64,000 bases of DNA from Cerrena zonata (Eukaryota; Basidiomycota; Agaricomycetes; Polyporales; Cerrenaceae): the NCBI GenBank assembly GCA_038087015.1, contig JASBNA010000105.1, positions 1 to 64,000 of the forward strand, in the 5' to 3' direction. This document shows positions 27,934-40,065 of the stretch, piece by piece; position 1 is the first letter of the stretch, and each line of letters begins with the position of its first letter. The notes beneath the pieces were generated by a model. That model was not told the origin of the DNA. It made no database searches and saw only the letters and a program-made list of their open reading frames with translations. The translations under genes and the position numbers were made by a program.

Positions 27934-30446
27934 ATGAGCCCCAAGTCAAGCATTACGAGGGCTGTTGACGGGTGTGAGGCTTCAGTTAAAACTTTCTAGC
28001 ACACTGCAATCCTAACCTCACTCCAAATATCTAGCCGGTGGTGACAGCGATGCTACTGCCTTCTCGAACTCGAAGCCTGAGGAAGAGCTGTTGGAGCTAA
28101 TTCACTATCATGAAAATGAAGTATACAAACATCGAGGACGCATAGCTGCACTGTACAGGATAGTCAATTCTAGATTATCCGCGCTGACACTACCAGATGA
28201 GCTTGTCATTGAGGTTTTTCTCCATTACCGTGACACTTCTGTCGTCGTTAACGACTCGGAGCAACTGGTTCAAAGTGGCGATAAACAGGATGAGTTTGAT
28301 TCTAGAAAGTGGTGGTGGCTTGTTCCTACACAAATCTGCCATCATTGGAGAGTCATTACACTTACGAATCCTCTATTTTGGCGATATCTGGATGATGACA
28401 TCTTTTCTCGTCCCCCTTCGCTAGATGCATCCTTGTTACGCTCACATTCAGCCTCGCTCGACATTTCGATCTACCATGGTCTTTTTGCGCTGAAGGAGGA
28501 GACATTTGCAGACACTTGGAGTCAGTCCGAGAAAGAGTGTTTGGGAAAGATCTTGAACGAGACGCATCGAATTCGGACTCTACATCTTGAGATGCCCCGA
28601 TCATTAATGCGAGTCTATATCACGGAGGAGACCAGATTGCGTCCATTCGAGCTGTTGGAGGACTTGCATATCAACGCAATTACACATATCAAAAGAGGTC
28701 CTCCTGTCCCTGCCATCTTACACTCGATACCCCGCTGCTTGCGCAGTCTCAGTCTCCAGGGAGTATCCGTGAGCTGGGAGATGATGGACAATCTTCCACC
28801 CACGGTTACCCACATCAAAATTGACTTCTCTCCTCGTAATCCTTCAAGCACGTGCGAGAATTTCCTCAACATGCTCGCTAAGTTGCCGAACCTGGAGAGT
28901 CTCTGTCTCAAGAAACTCCCTATAGGGACGGACACGGTATTGAAGGAAGTCAATCTCCCTCGTCTCAAAAGGCTACACCTATCCCAGTCACACTCGTGGA
29001 ATATCTTGTCCGTCATCGAGTCCCTGTCATTCCCGCCCAACATCGAATCAATAATCAGAGTCAAATTCAACTCGAACAATTCTATACCACCGTCCTCCAT
29101 TTATTCGATATTCAGGAAATACAATCTTACATCCTTGCCTCTGGATATCAACCCAGAGTTCTTGCGAACGTCTCTCGAATACAACCCCAACCCAGGGCAA
29201 GGGCTTTCCTTCACCACATCCACAAATACCTGTTCCGACTCCTGGCCTCGATATTTCTACTTTTCAGCCTACTTATATGGCCAGCTGCCCTCCCAGGACA
29301 TATCTCCATGGTACGAGTTCATCGATTCTGCGAGCCATACGGCTATCTCCGTCGTCGAGAGTATAGAACTCAGCGGTATATACCGTGTCCTGTCGCAAAA
29401 TACCTTTTCCGAGACTCTGCTCAAGGCGGGCGAACTGGAGACAGTCACGGTGGATCATGTAACTGCCGCTCTTTACCTAATCGAGGCGATTCGCGTGCTG
29501 TCGAATAGTACGGTCCCGGTCCCCAACACTGGATCGTGGCCCGAATTTTAGGCTTCATAAAAGTAAGGTCAAATTTTATAAAAAGTCTCTTACAAAATAT
29601 GATTTTAAGCACCTAAAAATGGTCAAAAAATGCAGAATTTCAGCAAAATTTGATGAATCATAAAATCCTTAGCTAATTCAGACTTTTGTATCTAATTTTT
29701 AGACTTTAGAAATATTGAATTTTTGTTTATTTTTTGTTGGAGAAAAGTTTACTATGCAAAATTCAAAATCTTGATACACTTTTATTTCCCTAGAAATAAT
29801 AATATAATTGTATATATCAAAATAAAGTGTTATAAATAGAGAGCCTAGAGAGAAGATATAGACTACTATTGTTGGTAAATCATAGTCTCTGTCAATTATA
29901 CTATCTGATAGAGATATTTAAGCATGCAGTATCACTGACCTTTCTAAATTAGCAGTTTAAATTTTATATTGCTTTTGGAGAAACAAAAGTGTGTCAAAAT
30001 TTTGAATTTTGCATAGTAAACTTTTCTCCAATAAAAAATAAGCAAAAATTCAATATTTCTAAAGTCTAAAAATTAGATACAAAAGTCTGAATTAGCTAAG
30101 GATTTTATGATTCATCAAATTTTGCTGAAATTCTGCATTTTTTGACCATTTTTAGGTGCTTAAAATCATATTTTGTAAGAGACTTTTTATAAAATTTGAC
30201 CTTACTTTTATGAAGCCTAAAATTCGGGCCACGATCCAGTGCAAGCTACGCAAGATTTCAGTGAGTGGACATCCATACACATCACAATATATCAGTGGGG
30301 AAGAGCTTTGTAATGTCCTGGAGGAGCGTCGGGAGAAGGGAGCCAGCCTCGAGGTATTTAGAATAAACCTTCCTCATACGATTACTTTCGAACTTGCTAA
30401 CACTCGTCATCGATTGGAGGAACTTGTGGAACTTGTCTTAGCGTAG
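27934..30446 (+). pseudogene. F-box protein 3, interrupted by a CACTG MITE
   Basis: Exon 1 27934-27973 (MSPKSSITRAVDG), intron 27974-28034 (GTGAGG...TCTAG), main exon from 28035. The frame carries the family helix (ELIHYHENEVYKHRGRIAALYR), F-box (TLPDELVIEVFLHYRD, WWWLVPTQICHHWRVITLTNPLFWRYL) and LRR-like repeats. At 29527 the MITE enters after PVP, and MITE sequence ends the frame at 29551. Beyond the MITE the coding sequence resumes at 30242 as KLRKISVSGHPYTS and ends LEELVELVLA at 30446. Skipping the MITE with one CAA copy restores the frame, so the gene was intact at insertion. The truncated product would keep the F-box and most repeats. Confidence 0.88.
29527..30241 (+). mobile_element. 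Foldback MITE with CACTG termini, copy 2 (inside F-box 3)
   Basis: 715 bp, the same length as copy 1. Ends CACTGGATCG and CGATCCAGTG, inverted arms of about 265 bp, and duplication CAA at 29524-29526 and 30242-30244. Scattered substitutions against copy 1 (for example in the first 20 bp of each arm) show the two copies are not direct sisters. Confidence 0.88.
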
Positions 30447-30805
30447 CGCAAATATTTATTACAGATATTAATAGATGTTTGTACGTTCACTCCATCTGAT
30501 CTACAGCCGGTAACATGTATAACGTACTGCGTATTGCCAGTCGGTCACATCAGGTACCCATCCTTCCTTCAAAAAAATTCATCGTATCGATATTTGAATT
30601 CACTCTTTGTATATCTTATTAATTGCAGGTCACGGTAAATGTACAAAGCTTACTTCGATCGGTACTTGAGGATGTCTCAAACTTGGGTTTATTGTTTACT
30701 TTCCATATTTGATCACGCGAACTTCGGCCCCTACCATGTCTGAGTACCAAAAACGAACCTCTATACAACTTCCATGATTCGAGACGTATGGAATATATCC
30801 CTGCC

Positions 30806-32575
30806 ATGAGTCGTAAGCTCACACAGAAGTACTCATGAACTCTCAATCTAACTCCTTTCTATACAGACCCCAAAGAAACAGCCAACATGACATATGAAGT
30901 AGCTACTGACAAGAAGCTCTCAGAGTTAAGTCGCTATCATGCCAGCAAAGTACTCGAACATCAAACAAAGCTAGCTGCGCTGTCCAGAACCATCAACTCT
31001 AGACTACCTGCGTTGAGTCTGCCAGCCGAACTCATTGTCAGCATCTTTACCCAGTACCGCGAACTCGAAGTGGCAGCCATATTCTGGCCCAGGTCAGATA
31101 GGCGCAAGCTAGACAAATTTCGCTGGTCCAAATGGTGGTGGATTGTCCCTATACATATTTGCCATCGCTGGAGAACGATTGCACTTGCAAGCCCTATACT
31201 GTGGCGTTATGTGGACAATGATATCTTTTCTATCCCTCATTTACTTGATATAGCCCTGGACCGCTCACGTCAAACTCCACTGGATATCGAAATCGTACAT
31301 GGTCTCGTTGCGGGGCTCGTAGATGCGGACCCATGTATATGGAGAGACGAGCAGGCGTCTCTCCAAAAGATCCTGCAGCAGTCGCACCGTATTCGAAGGT
31401 TGCATCTCGAGATGCCCCAGTCTCTCATCGATGACAGCTTCACAAACAAAACCGTGCAACATACATTCGTGGCGCTGGAAGCCCTACATATCAACTCAAT
31501 TACGTTCCTCGACACAGGCCTCGACATTGACCCAGCCATTTTACAATCATCCCGCGCACCTTCAGGCTTGCGCAGCCTTACACTCGAAGGGGTTGCTATC
31601 ACCTGGGAGATATTAATCAATCTCCCACCAACTCTCACACACATGGAGATTGATTTCTCTTCCCATAACCCCGCCGGAACATGCGACGGTATCCTCAGCG
31701 TACTCGAGAGACTTCCGCGCTTGGAGTGTCTCTATCTCACCGAGATCCCCCTCGAACCCCAGACGACTAACAAAACGGTTCACCTTCCGAATATCAAGAA
31801 ATTGACTCTCCGTCAATCAATCTCCTGCGATATTTTGTTCCTCATTCTGGGTTTATCATTTCCGACTAACATCACCTCTACTCTCTACATTGGATTCAAT
31901 TCCGAGGATCCTACCAGTATATCTACTGTACCGTTCCGTTCCGTATTCGCTAAACTTGGATTCTCGGTTCCACCGAGCGAAAGGGTCAAGGCGGGCTCAT
32001 TTAGCGTGGCTGTCGGATTTTGCCCCGACGACGATTCCAAACTCTATCTAAGTGCCTCCAAAATTGATCACACAACTTCCCGCTGCTCGCAGCATGATTT
32101 CAGTCTTTGGCTAACCCAACATGGCGGGGGCGATGATATTGCACAAGACGCTCCTCCGTGGCTCGATTTCCTTGATCTTGTTAGCACCACAATATACCCG
32201 TACGCCGAAAGTACAACCTTCACGAACCTAGATTTGCTCCTTTCTGAAGAAGCCTTCGCTCAGACACTTCATCGCGCGAGCAGTCTAGAGAAAATCACGT
32301 TAGACCGTATCGGCGCCGCCTGTTTTGTCCCCTCTGCTTTCCGCGTGTTACCCGATGGTACCATCCCTGTTCCTAAACTTCGTGAGGTAGCGGTCCTCAA
32401 TCACGGGCATGACCATATAGACGGCGAAGACCTTTTTGCGGTCGTCAAAGAACGCAAGGAGAAAGGGTGCGGAATTGAACAGATCTACCTACGTGCACGC
32501 ACAGTTCTATTTGACCTCCCCGACACTCTGGATAACCTACAAGCACTTGTCGACCTTGGGTTTATACCCGGGTGA
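30806..32575 (+). CDS. F-box protein 4
   Basis: Likely exon 1 30806-30812 (ATGAGTC), intron 30813-30866 (GTAAGC...ATACAG), exon 2 30867-32575, giving MSHPKETANMTYEV. The internal ATG at 30887 alone gives 562 residues. Family helix ELSRYHASKVLEHQTKLAALSRTINS, F-box SLPAELIVSIFTQYRELE, then WWWIVPIHICHRWRTIALASPILWRYV. LRR-like repeats follow (LRSLTLEGVAITWEIL, LPRLECLYLTEIP, LPNIKKLTLRQS). It ends NLQALVDLGFIPG. Predicted SCF adaptor, target unknown. Most like F-box 1 by eye. Confidence 0.85.
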
Positions 32576-32959
32576 CGATGTTCTTAGCTTAATCATGGTA
32601 AGCATCATCATTGTACGATTCCTGAAGAATGAAGAAGAATCGTCTTATATACTGGGAGTTGCTGGGGCGCTTGTACCGTAACACGATTTCCTGCCGAACT
32701 CTATTTGCCTAATTCGGTAATATCATCTGAATCTTCCACTTTCCTCAATTTTAGTCAGTTTAACACCTGTTGTTTTGCATACCACCATGTTTAGAGAGGT
32801 ATTATGAACAGAATGGTACCAAAAATGAGCTCCTTACATATAATTTGAGGTAGATAGAAAGGTAGTCACAAGTATTAAGTGTGGGAAAATCGACTTTGTA
32901 TTGTGGTAACAACACTCTATGGGTGAGACTATATATATCAAATCCCAACCATATGGGAC
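32576..32959. other. Intergenic, no gene seen
   Basis: 384 bp after F-box 4. On the minus strand, bases near 32900 read TGTTGTTACC and resemble the start of a copia-type LTR, but no second end was found. Confidence 0.4.
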
Positions 32960-33884
32960 GGTTGAGGCACCTATGAGCTCGCATTGAGTAGACGAGTCTA
33001 ATGCTTCTTTCCGCAAGGGAAACGGAGCAAAACTGATCAATCTATAAGCTAATTTCTGAAATTTGTCAGCTATACAGTACAACAAATATGGAATATAAGA
33101 CTCATTTCACCACCGATTTGGATGTGGAAGACAGCGTTGGATTCAGACTGCAGAGACGAACCCAGGCATGTGTGAAAGACATCACGCTTCGAGGTATGAG
33201 GTGAAAGAGCAGAATGGTAGCTTTATTAGTGACGAAACCTTTATACAAAACCTGCACGAAACCAGACGTTCAAGCTATCGTTGGATTCGTCTCATCGAGA
33301 CGAGCTCAGCGGTAGCTCAAACATCGCAATCGGTGCAGATTTGACCTCGGAATAGCGGGAATACCATCTGAGCCTTTGGTTTATGGGCGTTTAGAGGTTC
33401 GTAGTGGGCGTTAAAAGGTTCGTAGTGGGCGTTTAGAGGTTCGTCGTGGGAGTTAAGAGGTTCGTAGTGGCTGGTTGGTGTATTCTCGCTATTCTGAGGT
33501 CAAATCTGCACCGATTGCGATGCTTGAGCTACCGCTGAGCTCGTCTCGATGAGACGAATCCAACGATAGCTTGAACGTCTGGTTTCGTGCAGGTTTTGTA
33601 TAAAGGTTTCGTCACTAATAAAGCTACCATTCTGCTCTTTCACCTCATACCTCGAAGCGTGATGTCTTTCACACATGCCTGGGTTCGTCTCTGCAGTCTG
33701 AATCCAACGCTGTCTTCCACATCCAAATCGGTGGTGAAATGAGTCTTATATTCCATATTTGTTGTACTGTATAGCTGACAAATTTCAGAAATTAGCTTAT
33801 AGATTGATCAGTTTTGCTCCGTTTCCCTTGCGGAAAGAAGCGTTAGACTTGTCTACTCAATGCAAGCTCATAGGTGCCTTAACC
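32960..33884. repeat. 925-bp foldback element with tandem-repeat core
   Basis: The left arm (32960-about 33367) and right arm (about 33480-33884) are inverted copies of about 405 bp, over 90% alike by eye, including GGCACCTATGAGC at the outer ends and a CAGATTTGACCTC / GAGGTCAAATCTG pair at the inner ends. The core holds a 21-bp tandem repeat. No coding frame and no clear target duplication were seen. Probably a non-autonomous foldback DNA transposon, class unknown. Confidence 0.8.
33384..33467 (+). repeat. 21-bp minisatellite, 4 units, in foldback core
   Basis: Four units of TGGGCGTTTAGAGGTTCGTA followed by G or a variant, with substitutions in units 2-4. Confidence 0.85.
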
Positions 33885-34285
33885 ATTGAGAAAGGTGTGC
33901 ATTTACAGACCCAGTCTTCATAAACAAGGTGAGGGGGAGTGAAAGTGGAAGAGGGGAAGAGCAGGCACAAAGCCTCTGATATTAGCAAACCTACATGCTA
34001 CTTGTGGATGAACTTGTGCTTTTTACATGCTTTTCATGCTTGTGCAAGCACATCTCATCTTACAAGTAGCTATAAGGACAGTACAAGTAAAGTAGTGTAA
34101 AAAAGTATATTTTTCAACTGCAGTACAGAGCAAGTGTAAGTACACTATTTCAAGTGCAATAAACTACCTTCCTGAGCTTGGGTCTCATCTTCAGGACTGT
34201 GCCTTTTGGTCTGGCCTTGGAAGACTTATTTCATTTGGAACATATGTTATAGTTGTAGAAATAGAGACAAGGATAGTTATCTATA

Positions 34286-35990
34286 ATGAAGAACACTGAG
34301 AACATTAATACTGCATACCTTTTGTGTATTTCCAGCATGTTCAGTTGCAAAGTGACATCATTTGTGGGGGAATGAAGTTGCCCAAAAAGCCCGTTTAGTG
34401 GTAGAATGGGCATTCAGTAAATGCAACCAAATTGTGCTGTTCACAATAGAATGGACCTCATCAGAGCAAGCATATACTCAGAGGGGCAAGGGGGCAATGG
34501 GAAAGAGTTCACTGAGGGGAGTTCAGGGCTCAGTGAAGGTTGGTCCTTCAGTAGAGGGCTGAACTCACTGGAATGGCGGATTTTAGTGAGATGCATTGGT
34601 TTGCTAAGGTATGGGTCTTGCTAGAGCAGGAGAGATGTAGTGCAGGTGGGTCAGTTCACTAATCGCATCAGTAGATAATGGCTCACTGCACTAGTAGCAG
34701 CATGGGATAGTAGCAAGTAGGTAGTAAAATAAAAATCCATAAAATAAATGTTCAAAAAGAGCAATATATGGTAATGCTGAGTGATATAAGGGGGTTTTGA
34801 GGTGAGATGCCCAATAGGACATTGGGAAAAGGGTTGGCAAAGTTGTGAAAATGAAATAATATCAATTTCACTTGATAATGAGTATATGTTGGAGGAGAAT
34901 AGGGATTAGGGAGGAGGATTTGGAAGAGAATCATGATGATCAACGGGTTCGCATTTGCACAAGACTGACTTGCATTTGCACTTGATTGACTTGCACTAGT
35001 GCTGTAGTCCATTTTTATCCAGCCTGCAAGTAGTAAGCTATCCCTGAACAACTCACAACATGCTTAGTTTCATTGCCCAATTAGGATTGATCACTTCCAG
35101 GTTGAGTCCATACTCATTGCAGATGCAATCTCACTGCCAGTTGCAAGTCATAAGCTTGAGCATGTGCTTGTTGCTAGTTGCAAGTCGCAAGTATATTCTT
35201 GCTGTGAGTTGAATAGGAAATCACAACAAATATACAATTGTTCTTTGTTAAAATATAGTGGCTGTTCCTCAAGAGTGTAGCTCTTCAAATGCAAGTTGAC
35301 CACTTGCAATTGCAAAGCTGAAACCACCACTAGAGTGACTAGACTTTGAGCCTCCAAATCCCCTTCCTCTAATACCTATTATCCACCAACATCTACCATC
35401 ATTAAGCAAATGCAATACATTCTTAGTTTCAAGACTTCATGGACCCTCTCTCCAATGTCCCAATAGGCATCTCACCTCAAAACTGTCTCTCATCACTCCA
35501 CATTGCCCATATATTGTCTTATTCAATAACACAAAACATATTACATTACAAGCTTCTATATATTACTATCATCTCATGCTATTACTAGTGCAGTGACTGA
35601 TTGTCCATCAATGCAACCGATGAACCAACCCACTTGCAGTCTCCTCCTCTCTTAGCAAGGCCCATACCTCAGTGAACCAATGTATCTCACTGAAATCTGC
35701 CATTCCAGTGAGTTCCACCCTCTACTAAAGGACCAACCTTCACTGAGCCCTGAACTCCCCTCAGTGAACTCTTTCCCATTGCCCCCTTGCCCCTCTGAGT
35801 ATGTGCTTGCTCTGATGAGGTCCATTCTATTGTGAACAGCACAATTTGGTTGCATTTACTGAATGCCCATTCTACCACTAAACAGGCTTTTCAGGTGACT
35901 TCATTTTCCCATGAATGGCATCACTTTGCAACTGCACGGTGTGCTCTTTCTTTGCCTGCATATATCTTAAACCTATGATCTCAGTGCTCT
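34286..35990. repeat. Large inverted repeat, arms about 550 bp, spacer about 600 bp
   Basis: 34286-34838 is repeated inverted at 35443-35990. The shared blocks include a translated stretch (VEWAFSKCNQIVLFTIEWTS on plus at 34388 on and on minus below 35880), a CAGTTGCAAAGTG block, and the ATGCCcaATaGGaCATTGG region. Arms are rich in TCACTG/CAGTGA motifs, which recalls the subterminal repeats of CACTA elements. The spacer has repeated TTGCAAGT words but no gene. The translated stretch is not a family I recognise. Confidence 0.7.
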
Positions 35991-37109
35991 CATCGTTCTT
36001 TGACAAAGACAATTCCCCTCCAGCAGAATAAAGTGGAAACCAAAATCTGTTAGTGTACTTAAATAAGGGGATTGAGTGAGCATGGATCAAGCCTATCTGA
36101 GTGGTGTTGTTGGGGGTACAGTAGTCCCATGCAAGATATCTGGAGATGAATAGTGAAGTGGTTAGAAGGATTTGCAGTAGGGGTGATTAGCATTATGAAA
36201 AAGAATCAAAGCTTAGTATGCTGAAACTATAAGTGCACCCTGGAATATGGAGAACAATAAGAACATGTAATACACTACAGTACCAAACATACTCAAGAAC
36301 TCAAAACAATCATTTTCATTGTTCTAAAAGACTACATTGCCCTTTTTATTGGTCAGAGTATCTTCAAGAGTATGTGTGGGGACACAATTGTTATCCATAG
36401 GGTATTCTGTGTATATTGAAGTTTGATGGGAGGTGGTGAACCTCCCAAGACATAGATCGTAGGAAAGGGGACCAAGAATGAGGAACTTTGTAAGTTAATA
36501 AGGGTAGACTAGACCATCTTAGGATGCTTGACAGTCAGAAATATTTTGGTGTGGACCTTCATAACTTTCATTCTATCCTCCACATATTCATATTTATATC
36601 ATCTTCAACTTTGTTAATAGTGAGGTAAGTATTTGTTCCTTTTATCATCTAAGCCCCCACCGTAATAATGACAAGAGTAATTGTGACAGTAAGTGCCAAT
36701 TGTTAGCCCGCATGTGTCAGAGTAAGTTTGTAGTCTTAGAGTATTTGCTTAAGTTGCAATCCTCTACCATACCATGTTCAGATTCTCCTGGCATAAGTGA
36801 CTCCATGCTCAGCATCTTAATGGTAGCTCTGAGTCCAAAGGTAAGCAGCAAATCTGGAGAGATTTTATTAGTGGTATGCTAGTGATACTAGTTGCATTAC
36901 TTAGTTGTTATATATATAAAATATGTCTTGAATATATTTGTTTAACTACATTATTTTGTGTTGAGTTACTTACTGCATAACTGATTATCGATTATTTTTT
37001 ATGTTCAAAATTGCATTTGTCCATAGTACTTGTACTGAACTTGTACCTTTTTTATTTCAAATATATGTGCTTATATAAGTATTGTCCTTATGATTCAAGT
37101 ATGGTACAC
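35991..37109. other. AT-rich sequence without recognisable genes
   Basis: About 1.1 kb with short frames only. Near 36975-37109 the word ACTTGTAC and its complement recur, as they do at about 34010-34160 on the other side of the large inverted repeat. The two clusters may mark the ends of one decayed element. Confidence 0.4.
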
Positions 37110-37147
37110 TTGTCCTTATTGTACTTGTACAAGTACAATAAGGACAA
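37110..37147. repeat. 38-bp perfect palindrome
   Basis: Half-site TTGTCCTTATTGTACTTGT followed without spacer by its exact reverse complement. Confidence 0.95.
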
Positions 37148-37300
37148 ATAAGTAATGTGTAGTTTTGCTAATGCTGGGAGAGGAGAGGGGAGCATGAGCA
37201 TGTTTCTAGTGTGAGTAAGAGAGATATTGCTATGTGATTACAAGTGGGCTTCACCCAGAATATAATAAGATTATGAGAGAGGAGAGAGATGAGGAGAGGT

Positions 37301-37334
<34 letters not shown>

Positions 37335-37439
37335 CCAAAGAGATAGGAAAAGTCAAGAAATATAATATATTTTCAATAGCTCAGATTATTTAGATGCTAT
37401 TAACTGAGGTGATATTAATGATGACTTAATACTCTTGAT

Positions 37440-38920
37440 GGCTTCTGTTGATGACCTGCAGCTTTATGCCAATAAAGAATTGAACTGCTAGGTTTATGCC
37501 AATAAAGAATTGAACTGCTAGGTTTATACATGGGTTATACTCAATCTCAATTATTCTCCTGACTGAAGGTACAAGAAACATTGTGTTCTTCTGGATGGTA
37601 TCATACCTGGACCCAACCATCTAAAGAACCTTGATTCATTTCTCTTTGTAGGTCTCTATCACCTTGCTGCTATATAACATGAAGGAGGTATCACACTCTG
37701 AGATATGGTAGCCCCAGATACCAATTCATAGCCTTGTTATCAATATAAAGCCCAGTCATATCTCATCTTTATAACAGAAGATGGTCCTAAAATGACAGCA
37801 ATCAATAGATTAGTGGGTCACAGCAGGAAGTATGGTTGTTGAACTTACTGTCCAATGCCTGGTCAACACAAAAGTGAATCACCATACTATTTTCCTGCTG
37901 TACAGAAATCATTGAACTACAATATATCTAAATGTGACCATAAAATGTTAACTTGCAACAACTACTTTTATCAAATCCCACTTGATATTGGAGCAACTTG
38001 CTAATCTTGATGCAATCTCATACACACAATTATAACAATAATCAGCTGGATACAGAGATTGTAAAGCTAACAATTTTTAGTAGACTTTTACTGAGATACT
38101 GTCTTGATATACTTACATGCTTTCCCCTTGATATCATGCACCTAGGTATAATCAACATTCCCCAGCACCTTTTGGGACTCTTGTATGGTACTATCAGAAC
38201 CTTCAAACAATCTAGAAAGACAACTTGGAACTGGGCAGTTCTAATTGACAATCTTTGGAAATTACATGGTGAAATCATTGTACAGACAAGTTTCTATCTT
38301 CCAGGATCATTTGATCACCCACTATGGAATCCAGCAAAGAAAACTTCCTCAGGTTACAAGGCTTGGGAGTTCTTACTTTATTTCTATAGACTCAGCCCTG
38401 CTATTTTTCCTCAATGTTCTCCCAGATCGCTACTGGTCAAACTTTTGCATGCTTGTCTGGGATATTCAAATCTTATACTAATGCAAAATCACTTCTGAAG
38501 ATCTACAGATTGCTTACACTATTCTTGTTCAATTTGTTGAAGAGTTTGAACTGTTATACTACCAACAGAAAGATACTCATCTATATTTTGTCCAACAGTG
38601 TATTTACCTGCTTGTTCACCTAGCCCCAGAGACAACTTGTGTTAGACCACTAGGACTAACATTGCAATAGACACTAGAGTAATATTTTAGAGATATGAGC
38701 TCATAAGTTCATCAACATTCTAATACATTCACTAATCTCAGAGAGTGTGTCACTCAATATGCTTGTGTCAATAGAGTAAAGCAGTTCCTTTAGAGGTTAA
38801 GCATGTTTCAAGGGCTGTTGTCTGTATTTTATCTATGGTATAAGGATATGGATCTTTTGCTTGTAGAAGCATATATCCATTATTGAGTAAGAGGGAGGCA
38901 TGTGATAGAGGTTTGTCATC
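37440..38920 (+). pseudogene. Tnp2-type (CACTA superfamily) transposase remnant
   Basis: Pieces in order on the plus strand: DDLQLYANKE (37450s), RYKKHCVLLDGIIPGPN and LDSFLFVGLYHLAA (37560-37675), TEDGPKMTAINRLVGHSRKYG (37780-37850), then a 166-codon frame at 37998-38498 with CFPLDIMHLGIINIP, TTWNWAVL, LPGSFDHPLWNP and GYKAWEFLLYFY. After that come EEFELLYYQQKDTHLYFVQQ and HLAPET (38530-38635), and a weaker tail to about 38920. These are signature segments of fungal Tnp2-like DDE transposases. Many stops and frame changes show it is dead. A 30-bp tandem duplication at 37463-37522 repeats part of the ANKE segment. It is a candidate relative of whatever enzyme moved the CACTG MITEs, but no link is proven. 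Confidence 0.75.
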
Positions 38921-40065
38921 TTCAAACTCTGGAAAGATAGATTTAAGAAGGTAGTTAGAATATCATAAATCATTGGGTATAGTTCTCTTTGCTAAATGGT
39001 CAAATTGCACATCTAAGTCAGACCCAATTATCCTATTAAGTCTACCTTTCAAGAATCAGACTTTACTAACTAGTCTACTAACTGTGGCTAAATTCACTGT
39101 AGATTAATCTCAGAATCAATCTAAGTTAGAGTAAGCTTGGCAATTTAAGTCAGGGATGATTAAATTATCAGCTATTTTACTGCTAAGTTTAGTTATATTC
39201 AATTGAACTAGAAGATATCAGAATTTTACAATAAGTCACTGCTTTAACTAGTTTATATTAGAAAAATAGCAATCTAGCCTGAGAGAAGAAGAATTATATA
39301 GATGATAGTAGTATATCAATAAAGAAGTTGAAATAGGAACTGCAAGAGGAGAGCTATCACAGATAGGTGGCTACAGGAAGAAAGAGCATAGGATGATGTT
39401 CATAGTCTTAGAGACTGAGGAGAGGATAATTTCAAAAGATTACTCTTTGAATATATTTATATTGACTTCCTAAGTTATATAAATTTTAATATTGAGGTAG
39501 TCAAAAAGGAATCGTGTTTTGCCAGGATTGGCCTACTCCCCAAGTTCGTCAGTACGATCGAATCATGCATATTAAAGTCAATGTTAACCCATCACTTTGT
39601 GTTTAGCATGTTACGCTTACCAGCTTATTTTTATTGTGGGATGGTCCAACGTCCAGTACCTTTATTAATTTAAATCGAATGCTACAACTTACGGTCATAA
39701 ATGATTTATATGGCCACTCTTGATTAATGTAGCAATGTCACCCCCTCTCTTACTGACTATAAACCGTTCTGGTGATATTCAATTCTAAATCTCTAGACAA
39801 TATATTCCCAGAAGATACTGTATACGTGTATTAATTTCGTTGGTGCACCCAAGAACCCAAAAAAAGCCCTGCAAGACTATCGAAAATACGTAACTGGTGG
39901 TATATACAACACAAGTGTCACGTTGACCACATAAATAAGTTTTTGAAAAGAACAACAACAGATGAGGGTATGGATTGTAATTGAAGGAAGGAGACAAGAA
40001 ATACAGACGAAGAATCAGGAGCAAAAAAATATCAGAATACATGGTCAGCAAGGTGTGAAGTGGGG
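38921..40065. other. AT-rich intergenic sequence
   Basis: No gene or repeat structure recognised. The last few hundred bases are probably the 3' untranslated region of the GT8 gene on the minus strand. Confidence 0.4.

Noticed and set aside
33120..33380. Inverted arms of the 925-bp foldback as an LTR pair
   Set aside because: The arms are inverted, not direct, and enclose only about 110 bp.
37301..37340. (GA)n run as a regulatory element
   Set aside because: Simple microsatellite in a repeat island with no gene nearby.
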